Origin: CAYFWF01 sp964346815
GTDB taxonomy: Bacteria > Acidobacteriota > Aminicenantia > Aminicenantales > Aminicenantaceae
Direction: 5' to 3'
Assembly: GCA_964346815.1 (NCBI GenBank)
Contig: CAYFWF010000068.1
Location: 62,001-126,000, forward strand
Length of the DNA: 64,000 nucleotides
A model generated the notes under the pieces. That model was not told where the DNA came from, did no database searches, and saw nothing but the letters and a program-made list of their open reading frames with translations. A program made the position numbers and the translations under genes. This document shows positions 53,342 to 61,359 of this stretch, piece after piece; position 1 is the stretch's first letter, and every line of letters begins with the position of its first letter.

Positions 53342-54286
53342 TCACATTTTATCCTTTTTTTTAATAAGCACGCAATTGCGGCCTTTGCTTTTTGACTTAA
53401 GGAGAGCTTCATCGCTTGCCATGACCAGTGTTTCCGGATGCAAATCAGGAAATGTTTCCGATGAGACCCCTCCGAGACTGATTGTTACGTCGAGTGCACC
53501 GAGATCTGTTTGGATTTTCTTATCAGATATGCTCTGTCGAAGCCTTTCGGCAATTTTCTCGGTCATGGCTCTGCTGCAATTAGGGAGGATGACAAAAAGC
53601 TCATCCCCGCCAATTCTACAGATTTCATCATAATTACGAACGCATTTCCGAAGCCGGGAGGAAATCTCAAGGAGAACCGCATCCCCGCAGTGATGCCCGT
53701 AAGTGTCGTTAATTATTTTAAAATTGTCCACATCGATCATGAGTGTGGCTAAGGGATGGTTTTCTCGCTGGGCGCGGTTGATCTCCTTCTCGAGCAACTT
53801 GAACAGCCTTTTCCGATTCCAAAGGCCTGTCAGACTATCGCTATCTGCTTGTTCTTTGAGCTGCCTTTGTAGATCGATGATGCGCCTTCCTGTTTTAAGG
53901 CGAGCTTTCAATTCATGGCGATTGAAAGGCTTGGTTATGTAGTCATCTGCCCCTGCTGAAAAACCTTTTATAAGATCGTTCTGCTGGTCCTTTGCCGTAA
54001 GCAGAATCACGTAAGTGTATTCTTTGTTTTCCTCGTTATGACTAGTATGGCGGATTTTTCTGCATAAATCGATGCCGTTGATCTTGGGCATCATCCAATC
54101 CAGAACGGCAAGTCCAATGTTTTCGTCCCGATAGACTTTCCAGGCTTTCTCTCCGTCTTGGGCCACGACCACATCATATCCCCACCCCCCGATGTTTTTC
54201 TGTAAAATTTTTGCCGATACAAGGTTATCTTCTGCGATCAATACTTTTATCAAGTCTTCTCTGTTTGACAATTTGTGCTTATTCAT
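53342..54286 (-). CDS. receiver-GGDEF response regulator (diguanylate cyclase)
   Basis: 314 residues from ATG 54286. Receiver at about 14-135 (LIAEDN, Asp63 in VLDWMMPKING, TKP Lys) and GGDEF domain at about 165-310 (DSLTGLWNRKRLF, MIDVDNFKIINDTYGH, active site GGDEL). An RxxD inhibitory site (RNYD) sits five residues before GGDEL, so product inhibition should operate. The Phe to Leu change in the last motif position is conservative. It makes c-di-GMP when phosphorylated; a PilZ receptor is encoded at 33063. Alternative starts at 54292 or 54385 are possible. Confidence 0.85.
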   Translation of the reverse strand: MNKHKLSNREDLIKVLIAEDNLVSAKILQKNIGGWGYDVVVAQDGEKAWKVYRDENIGLAVLDWMMPKINGIDLCRKIRHTSHNEENKEYTYVILLTAKDQQNDLIKGFSAGADDYITKPFNRHELKARLKTGRRIIDLQRQLKEQADSDSLTGLWNRKRLFKLLEKEINRAQRENHPLATLMIDVDNFKIINDTYGHHCGDAVLLEISSRLRKCVRNYDEICRIGGDELFVILPNCSRAMTEKIAERLRQSISDKKIQTDLGALDVTISLGGVSSETFPDLHPETLVMASDEALLKSKSKGRNCVLIKKKDKM

Positions 54287-54296
54287 GATCATCCAT

Positions 54297-57200
54297 CTAT
54301 TTTGGCGGTTTGGCGAATTTTTGGACGACTGTTTCAATTTTTGAAAATAATTCGTTTGCCTTGAGGGGTTTTGAGACATAATCATCCATGCCTGCCTCTA
54401 AGCACATCTCACGGTCGCCCTTCATAGCATGGGCTGTCATTGCGATGATGGGGATATACCCTCCTGTTTGTTTTTCTCTCTTCCTGATGGCGGTGGTTGC
54501 TTCAAAGCCATTCATATTGGGCATCTGGATGTCCATCAAAATCACATCGAAGATTCCTTTCTCTACTGCATTCACTGCTTCCTTTCCGTCCCTGACTCCT
54601 TTCACTTGGTGACCTTGTTTTTCAAGCATAAAATAGGCCACTTTTTGATTGACGATATTGTCCTCAGCAATCAGGATCCGATAGGAACTTTTTGTTGCCT
54701 TGGCCTCTTCCTCTGCAGCCGGAGGTGCTGAACTTTCCTGTGGAGTCGTCATCTCGACAGGGGGATTCGCCGTTCGAGGTTCAGCTTGTCGTTCGGGTGA
54801 AAAAGAGGGGTCTGCTGTAATATCTTCGTCTTGAATTCTTGTCAAGATAGAATCAAAGGTTTCCAAGAGTGAATCCTGTCTGATTGGTTTGGTGATACTT
54901 CCAGGTGAGCCCAGTCTCTGCCAGGGAGTGGCATCTCCTTTGTGACTGGATGAGGCGAGCATCATCACCGTTCTTCGTGCCATATCGGGGTTGTGTTTCA
55001 TGTGATCCTGAAGGATGAAACTTTCCATCCCCGGAAGATAGGCATCGATGAGATAAAGAGTGAAAGGCTTGTCTTCTCTGCTTGATTTGTCGATTATGGT
55101 CAGTGCCTCCCCGGCGCTTTCTGCCTCCATAATTCTTATCTGCCAGTCTGAAAGCATCTTTTTGACCATATTCCGGGTGGTAGCGTTATCATCGACTATA
55201 AGAAGGGAAATGTTCCCGATCTGATACTTTCCATATTCGAGCTTCTCCTCTAGAGGTCTCGAATCGAGCCCGAGTTCTGCGGTAAAAAAGAATGTGCTTC
55301 CTTTGTCGACTTCACTTTCCACCCAGATATTTCCGCCCATTAGTTCGACAAATTGACGGGATATAGAAAGTCCTAATCCGGTTCCTCCAAATTTACGTGT
55401 CATTGAACCATCGGCTTGGGCGAAAGCATCGAAGATTATTTTCTGTTTTTCCTTGGCAATACCCATCCCCGTATCCTGAACAGAAAAGAGGAGTCGAACA
55501 CTTTTTTTTGTCCGCAGATCCTCGGCCACCGAAACCACCACTTCGCCCTCGTTGGTAAATTTCAAAGCATTGGAGAGGAGATTGATAAGAACTTGTTTTA
55601 ATCGGCCAGGATCCCCGATAACCTTGTAGTGGAGCTCTTTGGGAACGTCGCAGACGAGATCTAATTTCTTCTTATAGGCATCCAAAGCCAGAGGAGAAAC
55701 CGTTTCGTACAGGAAATCATGCACGTTGAAACTGATGGATTCGAACTCAATTTTTCTCGCCTCTACTTTCGAGAAGTCCAGAAGGTCGTTGATGAGAGTC
55801 ATCATCGATTCAGCTGACTTCTTAATTCCAGTGATGTATTCTTCCTGTTCAGGAGACAAGTCTGTCTCCAAAACGAGGTCAGTCATACCCAGAATTCCAT
55901 TCATTGGAGTGCGGATTTCATGGCTGATATTAGCGAGGAATTCACTTTTTGCTTGATCGGCACTTTGTGCCTGCCTCTGAGCGGTAACAAGCTCTGTGAC
56001 ATCTACCAAGTTGACGATGATCCCCTCATATCGGCTTTTGAAATAAATAGGTTGCAGCCGAATGATCGACTCCAGGTCAAAGATTGGACTCTGTATAATC
56101 ATGGGCTGAGCATTGGGAGAGGAACGAAAATCCTGGATCAAATTCTTCAATTTCTGGGAAGAAATTTCCGGATGGAAATCCCAAAGGCTCTGACCTATGA
56201 CTTCTGATCTTTCTCTTTCGGCAATTCGGAGGAAATAGTCATTCACCTCGATGACTCTATCTTCTCCGTCGGCAAAAATCACGCCTTCTTCCATTCCAGA
56301 GATCATGGCCGAAAGTTTGACGGCCTCTTTCTGGAGGGCTTCCTCTGTGATCTTTCGTTCGGTAATATCCTGGATCTGGACAAGATATCCAAAAGAAGAC
56401 CTCTGTCCCTCCTTGCCTATGGGGGTAATCACCACATCAAGATAGATAGATCCGCTTTTTGATGTTTCATAGAGGTTTAATTCTTTGATTTTTTCGAAAT
56501 CATGTAAGACCTCACATCTGGCAGGTTCCCCCTTTAACAGATCGTTCCTCACTTGTTCCGGCAGGTTTGGATTCTGGAATAGATTGAGCCTGGTGACTTC
56601 TTCTGGATTCTGGATTCCAAATATTTTCAGACTTGCCTCATTGGCTTCGATAAGGTTTCCAAGAGTATCGTACAGTTCAATCCCTATTGGTGACTTTGTA
56701 AAGATGTTTCTAAAACGTTCTTCGCTTTTCCTCAATGCTGCTTCTGCCCGTTTGCGTTCGGTGATATCGCGCAGAACACCTTCAACTCCGATACTCTTCC
56801 CGTTTTCATCTCGGAGAATCCTTGCATTGACCGAAGCCTCAATTTTTCTTCCGTCCTTTGTCATGAGGGACAATTCATAATCGTTCGCAAATCCGTCTTC
56901 TCGAAGCTTTTTCATCAGAACATCGCGGTCATCCGGATTGCTATAAAAATCCGTTACCTGATGATTGATGACTTCTTCTGGCCGATAGCCTGCTTGGTTG
57001 AAAACCGATGGACTTATCTCTGTGATCACTCCATTTTTATCAGTTCGGTAGTAAACATCATGGAACGACTCAAAAATCAACCTGTACTTTTCTTCATTCT
57101 TTTTCAGCTTTTCTTCAGCCCATTTTCGATCGGTTATATCTTTATCCACACCTCGATATCCCAGCAGTTCTCCACTGTCATCCAGAATGGGGACGCCATT

Positions 57201-57968
57201 GGTAAGCAGCAAGACTCTCCTCCCATCCTTCGTCAGGTTCCAGTTTTCCAGATCGACGATTGGTTTTTGTTCCTCAGCAATTTTGCTAAAAATGTTTTTG
57301 ACTCTGTCTGCTTCCTCCAACAACATCAGGTCAAAAGGTGTTTTGCCGATTATCTCCTCAGGTGTGTATCCGAGGAGCTGTTTCACCCGCCCAGAGGCAA
57401 ATGTGTATTTCCATCCTTTTTCGACTTCCCAAATCCAGTCTGCGGAGCTGAGCGCCACATCATGAAATCTCTTTTCTGAGTTTTTTAATTCGTCAATGAT
57501 CTTTTTCTGTTCGGTGATATCCCGGTAGATGCCATAGATAGCTTCTAACCTGCCCTCCACAACTATAGGTGCTGATAAGATGGAAACGTTGATCAACCGC
57601 CCATCTTTCCGGCGCCGAATTGTTTCCAGCCTCATCCTTTCCCCATGAGCTGTGCGCTGGGTGATGAACAATGCTTGTTCTTTACAATCCTCTGGAGCGA
57701 CCAGTCTGTCGATATGATGTCCTATGATCTCATCTTTCGTATATCCGAACAGTCTTGTGAATTCACTGTTGACTCTGATCACATTGCCTTCTCTGTCGGC
57801 AAGGACGATTGCCTCTTGTGCACTTTCGAACAATTGATCGAGATAGGCTCTTTCGATCTGCAGCTTTTTTTCGAGATTCAGGGAATCCTGCTGTCTTTGG
57901 GAGTTTTCCTCATCTCCCTTCAGATTATCGAAAATATGTTTCTCGTCAAACATCTTTTTGGTATTCAC
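54297..57968 (-). CDS. hybrid sensor histidine kinase with five PAS domains and two receivers
   Basis: 1223 residues, no membrane segments. Five PAS/PAC units fill about residues 45-665. HisKA follows with His683 in SHEIRTPMNG, then a GHKL ATPase (about 790-910: NLLSNALKFTNEG, DTGMGI, FGGTGLGLSI). The first receiver (about 930-1045, Asp in YLIDAYLPGM) and the second (about 1095-1215, VILMDIQMPNMNGF, SKP) follow. A cytosolic redox or ligand sensor is likely from the PAS array. GTG 57968 has AGAGGA upstream and overlaps the half-receiver gene by 23 bp. Downstream genes supply Hpt and GGDEF partners. Confidence 0.9.
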   Translation of the reverse strand: MNTKKMFDEKHIFDNLKGDEENSQRQQDSLNLEKKLQIERAYLDQLFESAQEAIVLADREGNVIRVNSEFTRLFGYTKDEIIGHHIDRLVAPEDCKEQALFITQRTAHGERMRLETIRRRKDGRLINVSILSAPIVVEGRLEAIYGIYRDITEQKKIIDELKNSEKRFHDVALSSADWIWEVEKGWKYTFASGRVKQLLGYTPEEIIGKTPFDLMLLEEADRVKNIFSKIAEEQKPIVDLENWNLTKDGRRVLLLTNGVPILDDSGELLGYRGVDKDITDRKWAEEKLKKNEEKYRLIFESFHDVYYRTDKNGVITEISPSVFNQAGYRPEEVINHQVTDFYSNPDDRDVLMKKLREDGFANDYELSLMTKDGRKIEASVNARILRDENGKSIGVEGVLRDITERKRAEAALRKSEERFRNIFTKSPIGIELYDTLGNLIEANEASLKIFGIQNPEEVTRLNLFQNPNLPEQVRNDLLKGEPARCEVLHDFEKIKELNLYETSKSGSIYLDVVITPIGKEGQRSSFGYLVQIQDITERKITEEALQKEAVKLSAMISGMEEGVIFADGEDRVIEVNDYFLRIAERERSEVIGQSLWDFHPEISSQKLKNLIQDFRSSPNAQPMIIQSPIFDLESIIRLQPIYFKSRYEGIIVNLVDVTELVTAQRQAQSADQAKSEFLANISHEIRTPMNGILGMTDLVLETDLSPEQEEYITGIKKSAESMMTLINDLLDFSKVEARKIEFESISFNVHDFLYETVSPLALDAYKKKLDLVCDVPKELHYKVIGDPGRLKQVLINLLSNALKFTNEGEVVVSVAEDLRTKKSVRLLFSVQDTGMGIAKEKQKIIFDAFAQADGSMTRKFGGTGLGLSISRQFVELMGGNIWVESEVDKGSTFFFTAELGLDSRPLEEKLEYGKYQIGNISLLIVDDNATTRNMVKKMLSDWQIRIMEAESAGEALTIIDKSSREDKPFTLYLIDAYLPGMESFILQDHMKHNPDMARRTVMMLASSSHKGDATPWQRLGSPGSITKPIRQDSLLETFDSILTRIQDEDITADPSFSPERQAEPRTANPPVEMTTPQESSAPPAAEEEAKATKSSYRILIAEDNIVNQKVAYFMLEKQGHQVKGVRDGKEAVNAVEKGIFDVILMDIQMPNMNGFEATTAIRKREKQTGGYIPIIAMTAHAMKGDREMCLEAGMDDYVSKPLKANELFSKIETVVQKFAKPPK

Positions 57969-58170
57969 AGCGGATCCTCTGGGAAAGCTCGGCCCCGTTT
58001 AAACCGGGCATATTCCAATCGAGAATGGTTGGCCGGAACGTATTGGATTTAGCAAGCTCCCAAGCGTCAATCCCATCGCTGGCCGTGACGATATCATAAC
58101 CCCATTCTTTGAGGTGCTTTTCAAGGTCGTTACAGGAGATGCAATCGTCTTCGGCTATCAGTATTTTCAT
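57946..58170 (-). CDS. truncated receiver domain (half CheY-like protein)
   Basis: About 74 residues from ATG 58170 (a TTG at 58188 is possible). It covers only beta1 to about alpha3 of a receiver: ILIAEDD, GWGYDIVTASDG, Asp51 in ILDWNMPGLNG. The beta4-alpha5 half with the Thr/Ser and Lys of the active site is missing. It is closest to the receiver of the GGDEF protein three genes on. No continuation is seen in another frame; the kinase gene starts instead. It could be a deletion remnant or a small decoy receiver. First gene of the phosphorelay operon. Confidence 0.6.
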   Translation of the reverse strand: MKILIAEDDCISCNDLEKHLKEWGYDIVTASDGIDAWELAKSNTFRPTILDWNMPGLNGAELSQRIRCEYQKDV

Positions 58171-58196
58171 GTCATTTTTGTCACTCAATATCTATT

Positions 58197-58210
58197 CACA
58201 TATATATGTG
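58197..58210. promoter_or_regulatory. 14-bp palindrome between promoter and half-receiver gene
   Basis: CACATATATATGTG is a perfect palindrome located just downstream of the -10 box of the phosphorelay operon promoter, a usual position for an operator. The binding protein is unknown. Confidence 0.35.
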
Positions 58211-58228
58211 TATCCTCTCCTCACCATG

Positions 58229-58256
58229 ATTTTATTCAGGGGAGAACAGGGGTCAA
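58229..58256 (-). promoter_or_regulatory. sigma70-type promoter of the phosphorelay operon
   Basis: Minus-strand TTGACC (58251-58256) and TAAAAT (58229-58234) with a 16-bp spacer, about 59 bp upstream of ATG 58170. Five of six matches in each box. Confidence 0.5.
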
Positions 58257-58410
58257 TCGCCTTTCTAGGTGATTAGAGGGGTGATATTCCTTACCTTATG
58301 TTCACCTTTATAGAGGAGATTTGACATTTGGTGTTACAGAATAAAGAATCACTGCCAATGACTTTTGTTTTCTTTAAGGTTTGAATATAATTGTAATCAA
58401 GAGATTACCG

Positions 58411-59451
58411 GTGAAAGAAAACAAAGTTATCACGGTTTGCTTAGTGATTATCGTGATTTTTATAGGAGGCGTGGTCCTTCGTTTAGCGAAACCGGTGCTG
58501 TTTCCCTTCTCTCTTGCAGTTTTTCTTTCCTTTGTGCTCGCTCCCTTGCTGGATTTTTTGACTCGACTTAAAGTCCCCAAGATGGTTTCTATTATTTTCA
58601 TTATGATCCTTACGTTTCTTATCCTCTATCTTTTGGGATCGCTCATTTATTCCAGTGGGAAATCCTTTGCCGGCGAACTGCCGAAATACAGCCAAAAAAT
58701 TGACTCCATTTTGACTTCTTTTCAAGACAAGTATAATCTTTCCGGACCAGAATGGCAGACAATCGATTGGGTGAGACAGTTCGATTTGAGCAAAACAGCA
58801 GGTATTCTTCTCGATGCCCTGGGCCCGTTTTTATCATTCGTTTCAAATATTTTTTTGATTCTTCTTTTCCTCATTTTCATATTAGCTGGAAGAGGCCAAA
58901 TGATTCCAAAGATCGAAAGGTCTTTCAATGTGGAGAGAGCTTCAAAAGTCAGCCAAGTTATCTATAATATCGACAATCAGATTCAAAGGTATTTGGCTAT
59001 AAAGACAGTGGTGAGTTTTTTCACAGGTTTATTTGCTTTGATCGTACTCCTGCTTTTTGGAGTGGATTTTGCCATACTGTTTGGATTTATGACTTTCGTA
59101 CTGAATTATATTCCTAATATTGGCTCATTCTTTGCAACCGGATTCCCTGTGATCATAGCTTTTTTTCAGTTCGACAGCGCTTGGCCTGCTTTCTGGATTC
59201 TGATCATTCTCACTCTGATTCAGCAGTTAATGGGAAATTTCGTTGAACCTAGGCTGATGGGAGAAGGTTTGGGTCTCAGCCCTCTCGTCATTCTCTTTTT
59301 CCTTTTTTTCTGGGGTTGGCTGTGGGGGATTCCCGGGATGATTCTTTCAGTGCCGATTGCTGCGGTAGCCAAGATCGTTTGCAGCAATATTCCTGAGCTG
59401 AATTTCATCGCTGTATTTATGAGTCAGGGTAAGGAAGCTAAGGCATCGTGA
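58411..59451 (+). CDS. AI-2E family (PerM/YdiK-type) transporter
   Basis: About 346 residues from GTG 58411; a TTG at 58381 is an alternative. Around eight membrane segments with the family layout: a paired N-terminal hairpin (VITVCLVIIVIFIGGVVLRL, then FSLAVFLSFVLAPLLDFL), a soluble stretch, NQIQRYLAIKTVVSFFTGL, LNYIPNIGSFFATGFPVIIAFFQF, and GNFVEPRLMGEGLGLSPLVI near the end. Members export small molecules or act as Na+/H+ antiporters. TTGACA at 58321 may be part of its promoter. The 3' end overlaps the convergent Cys-rich gene by 14 bp. Confidence 0.88.
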   Translation: MKENKVITVCLVIIVIFIGGVVLRLAKPVLFPFSLAVFLSFVLAPLLDFLTRLKVPKMVSIIFIMILTFLILYLLGSLIYSSGKSFAGELPKYSQKIDSILTSFQDKYNLSGPEWQTIDWVRQFDLSKTAGILLDALGPFLSFVSNIFLILLFLIFILAGRGQMIPKIERSFNVERASKVSQVIYNIDNQIQRYLAIKTVVSFFTGLFALIVLLLFGVDFAILFGFMTFVLNYIPNIGSFFATGFPVIIAFFQFDSAWPAFWILIILTLIQQLMGNFVEPRLMGEGLGLSPLVILFFLFFWGWLWGIPGMILSVPIAAVAKIVCSNIPELNFIAVFMSQGKEAKAS

Positions 59452-60085
59452 GGACTTTTTTCTGCTGACTCATATCTTGAATTTTTGAAAACCTTTTCTC
59501 AACCGCCTGTAAATAGCTGCGGCCTTCTAGGTTGCTTCCTGCAAAGTATTTAGCGGCTGCAATGATTCTATCAAGCACTTTGAGCTTTTCTTCCCTCGAA
59601 TAAGTTTGGGATTTTCCAGGTACGATGATCCGTCCTTCATATTTACACTGTTCTATCGCCTGGTAAACCGCTTCACCAAGGTCATTCCGAGGTTTCAGGC
59701 TCTTATCAGGCATGAGGACAAGACCTTTGTCTTTTTCGGTCTTGTTTCTGACATACTCCAGAGCCAGCAAAGCATCTTTATCACTGAGAGAAGGATTTTT
59801 CTCGGCATATTCTTTTATGGGTGCCTCGACATGAAAAGCCAGCCAGGCCATTCGTTCATCTTTTAAAATATCTTCTTCTCCGAATGTCTGCCGGGGTGGT
59901 GTATGTCTTTTTTCGATGATTCTTTTTTCCTGATAGGATTTGTGTTTGGAGAGGTAAGAACAGTCGGCAGGACAGTGAAGTTCTTTTTCTCTGAGTTGGC
60001 CGCAGCAGAGGCTGCAGATTGACTGCCCTAGAGCCGGACAGAATCTTTTGGCCTTACGCTTACCGCATCTTGAGCATTTCGCCAT
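59438..60085 (-). CDS. Cys-rich N-terminal zinc-binding-like protein, function unknown
   Basis: 215 residues, family not recognised. The first 45 residues contain nine cysteines and a histidine in zinc-ribbon-like spacing (CSRCGKRKAKRFC, CSLCCGQ, HCPADC), followed by a helical, mostly basic and soluble C-terminal region (LALEYVRNKTEKDKG, YQAIEQCKYEGRII). No signal peptide or membrane segment. It stands alone between the permease and the Mth938/rnc operon end. A metal- or nucleic-acid-binding role is possible but not shown. Confidence 0.7.
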   Translation of the reverse strand: MAKCSRCGKRKAKRFCPALGQSICSLCCGQLREKELHCPADCSYLSKHKSYQEKRIIEKRHTPPRQTFGEEDILKDERMAWLAFHVEAPIKEYAEKNPSLSDKDALLALEYVRNKTEKDKGLVLMPDKSLKPRNDLGEAVYQAIEQCKYEGRIIVPGKSQTYSREEKLKVLDRIIAAAKYFAGSNLEGRSYLQAVEKRFSKIQDMSQQKKVLTMP

Positions 60086-60270
60086 CCGTCTTCTTCTCTA
60101 TCTTATAAAGTTATCAACAAAAAAACAATGTCAGGTCTTTATAAAGGATCTGAATCATCCAGGGCAAAAAATTGTGCTCACACAAAATTGAAGAGCCCGA
60201 TAAAACGCATGGATTTATTCTGGGGATGTGTCCACACAATGCCCCGAAAAAAAAATGTATTATAAGGTGT

Positions 60271-60609
60271 TTAACAGGTGAGATGAAAGGCGCCTACAGT
60301 CTTTTTTTCTCCATAAAGAGAGTTGTAAGTTTCTGCGGCCTTCTTTGTTTTTTCAACGATGAGATGGAATCCATGGGATTCTGCATATCTTTTGACCTCT
60401 TCATCGACTTTCATCATTCCTAGGTATCCTGTCCCAACGACGAGGATGTCGGGCTCTTCTTCAAGAACGTCCTGGATATCCTGCAAACAGAGCCGATGCC
60501 CTGTTTTTCTCCACCAAGAGGGCTCGATCCTATCCGGGTAGATGATCAAATCCGATGTGTAAGCCTTTCCAGAAATGATCATCCGACCAAATGTATAAGA
60601 TTCAATCAT
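60271..60609 (-). CDS. Mth938-like domain protein
   Basis: 112 residues. Matches the Mth938/NDUFAF3-like fold: IESYTFGRMIISGKAYTSDLIIYPDRI, PDILVVGTGYLGMMKVDEEV, LIVEKTKKAAETYNSL. The family function in bacteria is unknown. Its start overlaps the rnc stop by 4 bp (ATGA), so it is translated with rnc. Confidence 0.85.
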   Translation of the reverse strand: MIESYTFGRMIISGKAYTSDLIIYPDRIEPSWWRKTGHRLCLQDIQDVLEEEPDILVVGTGYLGMMKVDEEVKRYAESHGFHLIVEKTKKAAETYNSLYGEKKTVGAFHLTC

Positions 60610-61352
60610 CGTTTTTTTCTCAAAAGAAAAGTATCCGGTGTGAAGAACTTTATTTTCTTTCCCATCAAGTTCTTGAGTGCTTTCTGTGCGGCATTTTGTT
60701 CGGCTTCTTTTTTGGAGCTACCCGTGGCTTTGGCAAGAGATTTCTTTTTGTGAAATACTTCTACGATGAATTGCTTTTTATGATCAGGTCCTTTGGTTGT
60801 GAGTGTTTTGTACACTGGAGCTGGGAGGCTTTCCTTCTGAAAATACTCCTGTAATGCGGATTTATAGTTGTTGATCAGGAATTTCTCGACGTTGACTTTC
60901 TTGTAAAAAGAATTTAGCAGCCCCCAAAGGAAAACCCTCGCATTGGCGAGCCCTCCGTCTAGGTAGATGGCAGCGATTATCGCCTCGAAGGTGCCTGCCA
61001 GGATGGTTCTTTTCCTGCGGCCACCGCTTTTCTCTTCGCCTTTTCCGAGCAGAACATATCGGTCGAGTTTGATTCTTTTTGCAAAGGAAGAAAGAGAGGG
61101 GGTTCTGGCTGCTGCCGATTTGAGTTTGGAGAGTTCACCTTCGGACAGGGAAGGAAATTCTGAGACCAAAAAATCAGCCACAATCAAGCCTAATACAGAA
61201 TCCCCCAAGAATTCAAGGACTTCATTGTCTGTTATTTCGCTTTCCTGGCTTTCATAGGCAAAAGAACTGTGAGTGAGGGCTTGTTGGATCAAATCTTTGT
61301 TTTTGAAAGAATATCCTATTCTTTTTTCAAGAGAAATCCACTTTACAGTCAT
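60606..61352 (-). CDS. rnc: ribonuclease III
   Basis: 248 residues. Catalytic endonuclease domain with the signature NEVLEFLGDSVLG (43-55; Glu47 and Asp51 at catalytic positions) and FEAIIAAIYLDGG carrying the second metal site, then a double-stranded-RNA-binding domain at about 170-240 (YKSALQEYFQKESLPAPVYKTL, GSSKKEAEQNAAQKAL). It processes rRNA precursors and structured RNAs. Lies 7 bp after pyrC in the same direction. Confidence 0.95.
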   Translation of the reverse strand: MTVKWISLEKRIGYSFKNKDLIQQALTHSSFAYESQESEITDNEVLEFLGDSVLGLIVADFLVSEFPSLSEGELSKLKSAAARTPSLSSFAKRIKLDRYVLLGKGEEKSGGRRKRTILAGTFEAIIAAIYLDGGLANARVFLWGLLNSFYKKVNVEKFLINNYKSALQEYFQKESLPAPVYKTLTTKGPDHKKQFIVEVFHKKKSLAKATGSSKKEAEQNAAQKALKNLMGKKIKFFTPDTFLLRKKR

Positions 61353-61359
61353 GGGATAT

